NCBI RefSeq assembly: GCF_900215205.1
Contig: NZ_OBDY01000001.1
Location: forward strand, 988,786 to 1,052,785
Reading direction: 5' to 3'
DNA length: 64,000 bases
Source: Paractinoplanes atraurantiacus
GTDB lineage: Bacteria > Actinomycetota > Actinomycetes > Mycobacteriales > Micromonosporaceae
Shown: in pieces, positions 25,409-32,993 of the stretch
Layout of the letters: every line of letters starts with the position of its first letter
How positions within the stretch are numbered: position 1 is the stretch's first letter
Program-made: the position numbers and the translations under genes
The notes under the pieces: generated by a model
What the model was told of the DNA's origin: nothing
The model's input: the letters and a program-made list of their open reading frames with translations, nothing else
Databases searched by the model: none

Positions 25409-25860
25409 TTGCACCGATCACCTTCCCCCGGGTCACCGGAACCACGGCCACCTACTTGCACCCGCTACTGCAGAGCGCTGCCCTGCAGCAGAGCTCCCGC
25501 GTGGCCGACACGCAGCCCCGGACCACAGCACCCACTCTGGAGATGCCGGCGATCCCGGCCGTCACCTCGGTGGACCGCACGGCCGCGTACTCGGCCGGCC
25601 TGGCCCGCGACGCCACAGTCGCCGCGAACACGGTCAAGGCCACGGCCAAGGTCGCCCCCACCGTCGACGAGACCGACCCGACCACGATGCTGGCCCGCCA
25701 GATGGTCATGGAACGCGCGTCGACCCAGGTCGGCGTCCTGCTCAGCCGAGCCGCCGGGGAGCGGCGGGTGGCCCTGATGAGCGGCGTCCCCGCGTCCCGC
25801 CTGGCCGACCTGAACACGACGACATCCCGCCTGTACCACGCCCTGGACCTGACGGCGTAG
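25405..25860 (+). CDS. Hypothetical protein, 151 aa
   Basis: A Thr/Ala-rich protein with no membrane helix or known motif. It has a disordered-looking N-terminal half (QQSSRVADTQPRTTAP) and a helical C-terminal part (DPTTMLARQMVMERASTQVG, ERRVALMSGVPASRLADLNT). The ATG overlaps the stop of a 12-codon frame and lies behind a hairpin that covers the ribosome-binding site, so expression is likely to be controlled at translation. No orthologue is recognised. Confidence 0.6.
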   Translation: MIAPITFPRVTGTTATYLHPLLQSAALQQSSRVADTQPRTTAPTLEMPAIPAVTSVDRTAAYSAGLARDATVAANTVKATAKVAPTVDETDPTTMLARQMVMERASTQVGVLLSRAAGERRVALMSGVPASRLADLNTTTSRLYHALDLTA

Positions 25861-25905
25861 GTCTCGATCGTCGGGCTGCCTGCTCGTTGCTCACCGGCTG
25901 TCGTC

Positions 25906-26151
25906 TCAGGCGGGTGGTCCGTCCCTCAGGGGTCGGCTACTCGCCTGGGGCGAGCGGTGGAGTGACGTCTGCTCACCGTCAGGAGCCAAAAGGACCAGCC
26001 GTTGCGATGCGGAGACGGCTGGCTTGTAGTGCGCCACCACGGCGCGTGCGGCTTCGCTCGGGGTCCGGTAGGTGGTACCGGCGAGCGGGCCGTCGACGAT
26101 CTCGACCCGTCCTGGGCTTATGAATCGGGAGCTTCGGGCGGACTGCGTCAC
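25906..26151 (-). CDS. Small protein coupled to PadR, 81 aa
   Basis: The GTG at 26149-26151 overlaps the TGA of the PadR gene (GTGA), the standard sign of coupled translation. The protein has a compact core, PGRVEIVDGPLAGTTYRTPS-EAARAVV, which resembles short DNA- or modified-base-reading modules with a TYxTPSxAA motif, followed by a polar tail. The match is only suggestive. Confidence 0.55.
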   Translation of the reverse strand: MTQSARSSRFISPGRVEIVDGPLAGTTYRTPSEAARAVVAHYKPAVSASQRLVLLAPDGEQTSLHRSPQASSRPLRDGPPA

Positions 26152-26753
26152 GTGCTGGGTGGGAAGCGCTCCAGCGTCTCGGCGATCAGCTCCGCGCTCC
26201 ACGTCAAGGTGCCCTCAGTCAGGTCGTTCACTACTCCGCGGAGCCATTTCAGCTCGGCGTCGAGCATGGCGACTCGGTACTCGTCCTCGATGAGGAACAA
26301 GCGGGGCAGGCCCGCCGGGGCCTGGGCCCGGATGGCGGCCGCCTTCTCGGTCAGGGCCTCCATGCGCTTTTCCAGCAGCTCGCGCACCTCGGCCGGTGGC
26401 AGGACCGGCAGGAAGGCCAGGGCCGCCGGGAACTCCGGGAACTCTCGCGCGGGGGCCGGCAGCATTCCGGTCAGCCAGCGGCGCATCGCGGCCGTGCCCT
26501 CTTCGGTGATCTCGTAGATCGTGCGTTCGGGGCGGCCGGCTTCTCGTGACGTGCCGCCGGGGCGGGCCAGTCCGTCGCGGACCAGGCGGTCCAGGGCCTG
26601 GTAGACGCTGTTGCGCTGGGCCACGTTGACCAGCTGGTCCTGGCCCCGCTCCTTGATCATCTGCTGCATCCGGTACGGGTGCATGGGCGCTTCCATGAGC
26701 AGCGCCAGCAGCACCATGCCCAGCGTGGACCGGCGCGGTTCGGAGGTGACCAC
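26148..26753 (-). CDS. PadR-family transcriptional regulator
   Basis: A 201-residue repressor. The winged helix is at 10-85 (LGMVLLALLMEAPMHPYRMQ, NSVYQALDRLVRDGLARPGG, RTIYEITEEG), and the C-terminal helices (KRMEALTEKAAAIRAQ) form the dimerisation domain of Vinculin-like PadR proteins. It is divergent from the FAD monooxygenase gene with 52 bases between, so it most likely controls that gene and itself. Confidence 0.9.
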   Translation of the reverse strand: MVTSEPRRSTLGMVLLALLMEAPMHPYRMQQMIKERGQDQLVNVAQRNSVYQALDRLVRDGLARPGGTSREAGRPERTIYEITEEGTAAMRRWLTGMLPAPAREFPEFPAALAFLPVLPPAEVRELLEKRMEALTEKAAAIRAQAPAGLPRLFLIEDEYRVAMLDAELKWLRGVVNDLTEGTLTWSAELIAETLERFPPST

Positions 26754-26770
26754 GTGATCAGCGTACGGGG

Positions 26771-26812
26771 TTGACCCTCATAGTCATGGTATGCATAGTT
26801 AGAGTATGACTA
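26771..26812 (+). promoter_or_regulatory. Promoter and operator of the FAD monooxygenase gene
   Basis: TTGACC (26771-26776), 17 bases, then CATAGT (26794-26799) is a good sigma-A-like promoter. The predicted start of transcription falls on or next to the A of the ATG at 26806, giving a leaderless mRNA; there is no Shine-Dalgarno sequence. TAGTCAT (26781-26787) and ATGACTA (26806-26812) form an inverted repeat that brackets the -10 box, a plausible PadR site. Confidence 0.6.
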
Positions 26813-27966
26813 ACAAGAGAGCAGTGATCGCCGGCGGTGGTGTCGCCGGCACCGTGGCCGCGCTCGCCCTGGAGCGGGCCGGTTGGCAGCCGCGCGTCTA
26901 CGAGGCGTACGCCGAAAACGAAAGTGAGAAAGGCGCCTGGCTCACCGTGGCCGTCAATGGCCTCGCGGCCCTGCGCGAGCTGGGCGAGGACCCGGCCGAG
27001 ATCCTGGCCGCCGGCTTTCCGACGCCGCGGCTGACGATGAGCAACGCCAAGGGGCGGCGCCTGGCCGTGGTGCCGCTGGGCGGGCCCACTCCGGACGGCA
27101 CCGTCACGACGACGATCAAGCGAAGTGACCTCTACGCGGCCTTGCGCCGGGCCGCCGAGAAGCGCGGCATCCCGATCGAGCACGGCAAGCGCCTGACCGG
27201 CTTCACCGAAGAGCCCGGCGGTGTGACAGTGAGCTTCCAAGACGGCACTCACGAGACGGGCGACCTCCTGGTCGGCGCCGACGGCCTCCGGTCGCGGACC
27301 CGGGAGCTGCTCAACCCGGGCGGCCCGAAGCCGCGCTATCTCGGGCTGCTCAACGCGGGCGGCTTCACCGACCGGCCCGTCGACGTGCCGCTGGACCGGG
27401 CGCCCGGGATGATGCACATGGCCTTCGGCCGGCGGGCCTTCTTCGGGTGGGGTGTCGCGCCCGACGGCCGGGTGTGGTGGTTCGCCAATCCGCCCCGCAA
27501 GTGGCCGGTCGAGCCCGGGGAGTTCACCCCGGAGCAGTGGCGGGCCCATCTGATCGAGCTGTTCGAGGGTGACGACCTGCCGGCCGCGGCGATCATCCGG
27601 GCCACGGACGAGGCGCTCGGGCCGTGGAACACCGACGACCTGCCCCGGGTGCCGGTCTGGCACAGCGAGCGCGTCGTGCTCGCGGGTGACGCCGCCCACG
27701 CGGTCTCGCCCTCGTCGGGGCAGGGCGCGTCGATGGCGATCGAGGACGCGGTGGCCCTCGGGAGGAGCGGTTCCCTGGCCGAATACGAGCGGCGCCGTCG
27801 TGCGCGTGTCGAGCGCGTGGTCGCGTACGGCAAACGAAATGGCAGTTCGAAGACCGCCGGGCCGATCGGGTCGGCGATCCGGGACGCGATGTTCCCGCTG
27901 GTCATGAAGATGCTGTATCGCAAGGGCGATCCGCAGGCCTGGATCTTCGAGGGAAGAGAGCCTTAG
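26806..27966 (+). CDS. FAD-dependent monooxygenase
   Basis: A 386-residue group A flavoprotein hydroxylase. The dinucleotide fold GGGVAGTVAALALERAG is at 10-26, the DG motif is GDLLVGADGLRSRTRELL, and the GD motif is VVLAGDAAHAVSPSSGQGAS (Asp295), with MAIEDAVAL following. The substrate is unknown; relatives act on aromatic or antibiotic-like molecules (the tetracycline-destructase/PHBH type). Together with the divergent PadR it looks like a substrate-induced detoxification cassette inserted between meaB and icmA. Confidence 0.9.
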   Translation: MTNKRAVIAGGGVAGTVAALALERAGWQPRVYEAYAENESEKGAWLTVAVNGLAALRELGEDPAEILAAGFPTPRLTMSNAKGRRLAVVPLGGPTPDGTVTTTIKRSDLYAALRRAAEKRGIPIEHGKRLTGFTEEPGGVTVSFQDGTHETGDLLVGADGLRSRTRELLNPGGPKPRYLGLLNAGGFTDRPVDVPLDRAPGMMHMAFGRRAFFGWGVAPDGRVWWFANPPRKWPVEPGEFTPEQWRAHLIELFEGDDLPAAAIIRATDEALGPWNTDDLPRVPVWHSERVVLAGDAAHAVSPSSGQGASMAIEDAVALGRSGSLAEYERRRRARVERVVAYGKRNGSSKTAGPIGSAIRDAMFPLVMKMLYRKGDPQAWIFEGREP

Positions 27967-27999
27967 GGATCGTTCAGGTTTGCCCCTAGGATGGTGCGC

Positions 28000-29673
28000 A
28001 TGGACGCAGCCGACATCGAGGCCGGACGCGAGCGCTGGCAGCGGCGCTACGACGCCGCCCGCAAGCGCGACGCTGACTTCACCACCCTGTCCGGCGCCAC
28101 GGTCGACCCCGTCTACGGGCCGCCGGCGGGCGCCGCCTATCCCGGGTTCGACCGCATCGGCTGGCCGGGCGAGTTCCCGTACACCCGGGGCCTCTATCCG
28201 ACCGGCTATCGCGGGCGCACCTGGACGATCCGGCAGTTCGCCGGCTTCGGCAACGCCCAGCAGACCAACGAGCGCTACAAGATGATCCTGGCCGCCGGCG
28301 GGGGCGGCCTCAGCGTCGCGTTCGACATGCCGACGCTGATGGGGCGCGACTCCGACGAGCCGCAGTCGCTCGGCGAGGTCGGGCACTGCGGGGTGGCGAT
28401 CGACTCTGCGGCCGACATGGATGTGCTCTTCGACGGCATCGACCTCGAGAAGACCACCACCAGCATGACGATCTCCGGCCCGGCCGTGCCGATCTTCTGC
28501 ATGTATCTGGTGGCCGCGGAGCGCCAGGGCGCCGACATCCACAAGCTCGACGGCACGCTGCAGACCGACATCTTCAAGGAGTACATCGCGCAGAAGGAGT
28601 GGCTCTTCCAGCCCGAGCCGCATCTGCGCCTGATCGGCGACCTCATGGAGTACTGCGCCCGCGAGATCCCGAAATACAAGCCGCTGTCGGTCAGCGGCTA
28701 CCACATCCGCGAGGCCGGCTCGACCGCCGCGCAGGAGCTGGCGTACACGCTGGCCGACGGCTTCGGGTACGTCGAGCTCGGCCTCAGCCGCGGGCTCGAC
28801 GTCAACCAGTTCGCGCCGGGGCTGAGCTTCTTCTTCGACGCGCACATCGACTTCTTCGAGGAGATCGCCAAGTTCCGCGCCGCCCGCCGCATCTGGGCCC
28901 GCCACCTGCGCGACAACTACGGCGCGACCAGCGAAAAAGCCCTGTGGCTGAAGTTCCACACGCAGACGGCCGGCGTTTCCCTGACGGCACAACAGCCGGT
29001 CAACAACGTCGTCCGTACGGCGGTGGAGGCGCTGGCCGCGGTGCTCGGCGGCACCAACTCGCTGCACACCAACGCGCTCGACGAGACGCTCGCGCTGCCC
29101 ACCGACGAGTCGGCCGAGATCGCCCTGCGGACGCAGCAGGTGCTGATGGAGGAGACCGGCGTGATCAACGTGGCCGATCCGCTCGGCGGCTCCTGGTATC
29201 TGGAGGAGCTGACCGACCGCATCGAGGCCGAGGCCGAGGAGATCTTCGCCCGCATCCGCGAGCTCGGCCACGACGGCAGCATCACGGCCGGCATCCTGCG
29301 TGGCATCGAGGACGGCTGGTTCACCGCCAACATCGCCGAGGCGGCGTTCGTCTATCAGCAGTCACTGGAGAAGAACGAGAAACGCATCGTCGGTGTCAAC
29401 GCGCACACCGGCACGGTGGCCAAGGAGCTGGAGATCCTCCGGGTCTCCCACGAGGTCGAGGTGGCGCAGAAACGGGAGCTGGGTGCGAGAAAGGCCGGGC
29501 GTGATGGCGTACGGCTGAAGGAAGCCCTCGACCGCATGCTGGCGGCGGCCCGCAGCGGGGACAACATGATCCCGGCCATGCTCGACGCGGCGCGGGCCGA
29601 GGCCACCCTCGGGGAGATCTGCGAGGTCCTCAAGCAGGAGTGGGGCGTCTACCGCGAGCCGGCCCGATTCTGA
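28000..29673 (+). CDS. icmA: Isobutyryl-CoA mutase large subunit
   Basis: The 557-residue protein is a TIM-barrel acyl-CoA mutase lacking the C-terminal cobalamin-binding domain, as in IcmA, whose B12 domain is the separate IcmB. Two residues that decide substrate choice are readable: Phe80 in RQFAGFG and Gln198 in YIAQKEWLF. Methylmalonyl-CoA mutase has Tyr and Arg at these places, so isobutyryl-/butyryl-CoA is predicted. The numbers match known IcmA only if translation begins at the ATG at 28000 (MDAADIEAG), which has AGGA 8 bases upstream, not at the ATG at 27991. icmB is not in this window. Confidence 0.92.
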   Translation: MDAADIEAGRERWQRRYDAARKRDADFTTLSGATVDPVYGPPAGAAYPGFDRIGWPGEFPYTRGLYPTGYRGRTWTIRQFAGFGNAQQTNERYKMILAAGGGGLSVAFDMPTLMGRDSDEPQSLGEVGHCGVAIDSAADMDVLFDGIDLEKTTTSMTISGPAVPIFCMYLVAAERQGADIHKLDGTLQTDIFKEYIAQKEWLFQPEPHLRLIGDLMEYCAREIPKYKPLSVSGYHIREAGSTAAQELAYTLADGFGYVELGLSRGLDVNQFAPGLSFFFDAHIDFFEEIAKFRAARRIWARHLRDNYGATSEKALWLKFHTQTAGVSLTAQQPVNNVVRTAVEALAAVLGGTNSLHTNALDETLALPTDESAEIALRTQQVLMEETGVINVADPLGGSWYLEELTDRIEAEAEEIFARIRELGHDGSITAGILRGIEDGWFTANIAEAAFVYQQSLEKNEKRIVGVNAHTGTVAKELEILRVSHEVEVAQKRELGARKAGRDGVRLKEALDRMLAAARSGDNMIPAMLDAARAEATLGEICEVLKQEWGVYREPARF

Positions 29674-30224
29674 AGACCGTCGAGGAGTACGCCGAGGTAG
29701 CGCTCCGAGGCATCGTCGCCGCCGGTGCGGACCGCGTGCTGCACGCCGCACATGAGCCGGCGCAGGTCGTCGCCGGTGATGCCGGGGCGGACGGCGCCGG
29801 CGGCCCGGGCCCGCTCGAGCACGGCGCCGAACGCCTCGAACAGTTCGGCGCCGAGGGCGATCGTCTCGTCGCAGGTGAAGCTCGGCCGGGAGAGTACGGC
29901 CGCCAGCGCGGGGTCGGCCAGCATCAGCCGCAGGCCGGCCCGCATGATCCGGGCGAAGCCGGCCGCCGGGTCGGTGTCGCGCTCGGCGGCCCGGGCCTCG
30001 GACACCAGCGCCGCGAAGCTGCCGGCGGCGAGCGCCTCGAGCAGCACCTGGTGGGTCTCGAAGTGGCGATAGGCGGTGCCGACGCCCACGCCCGCCTGTT
30101 TGGCGATGGCGTTCATCGGCAGGTCGGTGTCGCCGGCCCGAAGCCGCTCGCGGGCGACCGAGAGCATCAGCTCGCGCACCCGGGCCGAGTCGGCCCGAAG
30201 CTTCTCGGGATTCAGCGACGGCAT
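29649..30224 (-). CDS. TetR-family regulator
   Basis: A 191-residue TetR. The HTH is readable as MNAIAKQAGVGVGTAYRHFE (helix 2-3 region), followed by a helical ligand domain (SFTCDETIALGAELFEAFGA). The ATG at 30224 is preferred. It converges on icmA with a 25-base overlap. An inverted repeat 10 bases upstream of the start suggests autoregulation. Confidence 0.9.
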   Translation of the reverse strand: MPSLNPEKLRADSARVRELMLSVARERLRAGDTDLPMNAIAKQAGVGVGTAYRHFETHQVLLEALAAGSFAALVSEARAAERDTDPAAGFARIMRAGLRLMLADPALAAVLSRPSFTCDETIALGAELFEAFGAVLERARAAGAVRPGITGDDLRRLMCGVQHAVRTGGDDASERYLGVLLDGLQNRAGSR

Positions 30225-30233
30225 TCTAAAAGG

Positions 30234-30249
30234 ATAACTCATCCGTTAT
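30234..30249. promoter_or_regulatory. ATAAC-N6-GTTAT inverted repeat upstream of the TetR gene
   Basis: Five-base arms, ATAAC and GTTAT, are separated by TCATCC, in one of the few AT-rich spots nearby, 10 bases from the TetR start codon. It is a likely binding site for that regulator. Confidence 0.4.
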
Positions 30250-30320
30250 GCTGTGACGTCCGATATCAGGCCCGCCGCGGCGCGGCGGAGCGCCTTGTCA
30301 GCGTGCGAGACTAGGTAACC

Positions 30321-31268
30321 ATGAGCGACCCACGGACCACTCCGTCGATCTTCACCCGCGGCGCGGTCGATCTCAGCGCGCTGCGCGCGCCCTCTCCGGC
30401 GCCGAGCCGCCCCGCTGCCCCCGCCGACCCGCAGGCGGCCGCGCACGGCGGGCCGCCTCCCGGCGCCATCCCGGGTGGCCTGCCCGGCGGCGCCGGCCCC
30501 GAGACGATCATCGACGTCACCGAGGCCAATTTCCAGTCGGCCGTCCTCGAGCGCTCGCTCGCGACGCCGGTCATCCTCGACTTCTGGGCCGACTGGTGCG
30601 AGCCCTGCAAGCAGCTGTCCCCGATCCTCGAGCGGCTCGCTCAGGCCGGCGGCGGCTCGTGGGTGCTCGGCAAGGTCGATGTGGACGCCAACCCGCGGCT
30701 CGCTCAGGCGCTGCGCGTGCAGGGTATCCCGATGGTGGTCGCGGTGGTCGGCGGCCAGCTCGTCGAGGGCTTCACCGGCGTGCTGCCCGAGAGCCAGGTC
30801 AAGCAGTATGTCGACGCGGTGCTCAAGGCCGGCGGCGTGGCCGTCGAGGCGCCCGAGGACCCGAGGCTCGACGCGGCCGACGACGCCCTGATGACCGGCG
30901 ACCTCGACGAGGCCGAGGCGGCGTACAAGAAGATCCTGGCCGAGTCCCCGCAGGACGCCGCGGCCGAGTCGGGCCTGGCCCAGGTCGAGCTCTACCGCCG
31001 CATCCAGGGCGCCGACCCGGCGGCGGCGCTGGCCAAGGCCGACGCGTCCCCCGACGACGTCGACGCCCAGCGCCTGGCGGCCGACATCGAGGTGCTCAGC
31101 GGCCAGGCCGACAAGGCCTACGCGCGCCTGGTGGCCCTGGTCAAGCGGACCGCGGGCGACGACCGCGACGCCGTACGCAAACACCTGCTCTCGCTGTTCA
31201 GCGTGGCCGGCCCCGACGATCCCGCGGTGGCCGGCGCCCGGCGCGCCCTGGCCAGCGCCCTCTTCTAG
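30321..31268 (+). CDS. Thioredoxin-TPR co-chaperone (CnoX/YbbN-like)
   Basis: A 315-residue protein. Residues 1-60 are Pro/Ala-rich and flexible. The thioredoxin domain at 60-165 has WCEPC (Cys93, Cys96), an active redox pair. From 180 on a TPR-like helical region follows ([20 protein letters not shown]). CnoX-type proteins hold oxidised clients for chaperones; here both Cys are present, so oxidoreductase activity is possible. It starts an operon with the arginase-fold gene 15 bases downstream. Confidence 0.9.
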   Translation: MSDPRTTPSIFTRGAVDLSALRAPSPAPSRPAAPADPQAAAHGGPPPGAIPGGLPGGAGPETIIDVTEANFQSAVLERSLATPVILDFWADWCEPCKQLSPILERLAQAGGGSWVLGKVDVDANPRLAQALRVQGIPMVVAVVGGQLVEGFTGVLPESQVKQYVDAVLKAGGVAVEAPEDPRLDAADDALMTGDLDEAEAAYKKILAESPQDAAAESGLAQVELYRRIQGADPAAALAKADASPDDVDAQRLAADIEVLSGQADKAYARLVALVKRTAGDDRDAVRKHLLSLFSVAGPDDPAVAGARRALASALF

Positions 31269-31283
31269 GCAGGGAGCCGCTCC

Positions 31284-32993
31284 GTGCGCCGCATCGCTGT
31301 CCTCGACGCACCGTCCAATCTCGGTCTGCGCCCGCCGACCGAGACGTCGGTGCCGGGCTGCGCCAAGGCGCCCGGAGCGCTTCGTGACAAAGGCCTGATC
31401 ACCAAGCTGGGCGCCCGGGACGCCGGCTGCCTCACCCCGCCCCGGTACGACCCGGGCGACTGGCGTCCCGGCGACGGGGTGGCCCACGCGCAGCAGATCG
31501 CGGCGTACTCCCGGGCCCTGGCCGACCGCATCGGTGCGATCCTCGACGCCGGCGAGTTCCCGGTGGTCCTGGGCGGCGACTGCTCGATCCTGCTGGGCTC
31601 GGGCGTGGCCATGCACCGCCTGGGCGAGGCGGTCGGCGGCCGCATCGGCCTGGTTTTCGTCGACGGCCACTCCGACTTCCGCCACCCCGGTAACGCGTCC
31701 TACGTGGGGGCCGCCGCCGGCGAGGACCTGGCCCTGGTGACCGGCCGGGGCCAGGCCGACCTGGCCGCGATCGAGAGCCGCCGCCCCTATTTCCGCGACG
31801 TCGACGTGGTGGTCCTCGGCATCCGGGCCCAGGACGAATACCGCCTGGACCTCCAGGCCGCCGGCATAGTGACCCGCCCGGTCACCGCGCTGCGAGCCGA
31901 GGGCGCCGCCCGAAGCGCCCAGTGGGCCCGCGACCAGCTGGTCGACTGCGCCGGCTATTGGGTGCACGTGGACGTGGACGTTCTGGACCCGGCCGTGATG
32001 CCCGCGGTCGACGCTCCGTCTCCTGGCGGCATCGCCTTCCCCGAGCTGGAGATCCTGCTGTCCGGCCTGGTCGAGTCCCCACACTGCCTTGGCGTGGAGA
32101 TCACGGTCTTCGACCCCGACTACGACCCCGACGGCCGCTACGCCACCGAGATCACCGCCGCCGTGGTGGCCGGCCTGGAAGTGGCCCACAACGTCACCCC
32201 ACGCCCCGACCTGATCGCGGCCCGGGCCGACATGGACGGCGCTGCCCCGGCGGGTCCGCTCTCCCCGCCCACTTCCTTCCCCTCCGCCACTTCGCCGGAA
32301 GACGTGGAGTGGGAACACCGTCGAGCCGCCGCGGCAACAGCGAGCGTGACGCTGGCCGCCGCCGGCATGTCCGCCGGCGTGGAGGAAGCCTCCGGCGAGT
32401 CCGCGGTCCCGGCCACGACGATCCTGGCCGTCGAGGAGGGCGCCGAGACGCCGCCGCTGCCCCGCGACCCCGACCAGGAGATCCCCGACGAGGCTCCGGA
32501 CGACGCAGACGAGCCGGACGCGGGCGACGAGGAGCCGGTCGAGCCGGCCAACCCCGAGCCCACCGACTTCACCGATTTCGCCGACCGCGACGGCGGCGTC
32601 GAGGTTTCCGAGCCGGCCGACCTCGCCGACAGCGTTGCGGGTTCCGAGCCCGCCGATTACGCCGAGCCCGCCGATTACGCCGATCACGCCGAGCCTGTCG
32701 ATCACGCTGATGAGGCCGAGCCCGAGCCCGAGGTCGTTGCGGAGGCCGAGCCCGAGCCCCAGGTTGCCGTGGAGGCCGAGTCCGAGCCGGTGGCCGCGGC
32801 GGGCCTCGTGCCGAGGCCGCTGGGGCAGGCACCGTTGCTCGACTCCGACCCGCTGCCCGCCACCCGTCCCGGCATGCTGCGGCCGCGGATCAACGAGGAA
32901 CCGGCGCCCGACAACTTCTCCCTCCCGGCCCAGCGCCCGGCCTTCGAGGTCGGCCTCGGCCCTGGTCAGGGCGCGCCGGCCGACATCGCCTGA
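31284..32993 (+). CDS. Arginase/agmatinase-fold protein with long acidic tail
   Basis: A 569-residue protein in two parts. Residues 1-315 are an ureohydrolase fold with manganese-site motifs GGDCS (97-101, Cys100 where the family usually has His), DGHSDF (Asp127, His129, Asp131) and HVDVDVLDP (Asp230, Asp232). Residues 316-569 are an acidic, Glu/Ala/Pro-rich tail with short repeats EPADYAEPADYADHAEP and EAEPEPE. The tail has no predicted fold. The catalytic reaction is uncertain (arginase, agmatinase, formiminoglutamase). The GTG start has AGGGAG upstream. Confidence 0.85.
   Translation: MRRIAVLDAPSNLGLRPPTETSVPGCAKAPGALRDKGLITKLGARDAGCLTPPRYDPGDWRPGDGVAHAQQIAAYSRALADRIGAILDAGEFPVVLGGDCSILLGSGVAMHRLGEAVGGRIGLVFVDGHSDFRHPGNASYVGAAAGEDLALVTGRGQADLAAIESRRPYFRDVDVVVLGIRAQDEYRLDLQAAGIVTRPVTALRAEGAARSAQWARDQLVDCAGYWVHVDVDVLDPAVMPAVDAPSPGGIAFPELEILLSGLVESPHCLGVEITVFDPDYDPDGRYATEITAAVVAGLEVAHNVTPRPDLIAARADMDGAAPAGPLSPPTSFPSATSPEDVEWEHRRAAAATASVTLAAAGMSAGVEEASGESAVPATTILAVEEGAETPPLPRDPDQEIPDEAPDDADEPDAGDEEPVEPANPEPTDFTDFADRDGGVEVSEPADLADSVAGSEPADYAEPADYADHAEPVDHADEAEPEPEVVAEAEPEPQVAVEAESEPVAAAGLVPRPLGQAPLLDSDPLPATRPGMLRPRINEEPAPDNFSLPAQRPAFEVGLGPGQGAPADIA

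Noticed and set aside
26758..29271. An 837-codon open frame antisense to the monooxygenase and icmA genes
   Set aside because: It crosses two well-supported genes and an intergenic promoter, with shadow composition.
26806..29673. Horizontal transfer island around the PadR/monooxygenase cassette
   Set aside because: Codon use and GC are like the neighbours, and there are no integrase, direct-repeat or tRNA borders.
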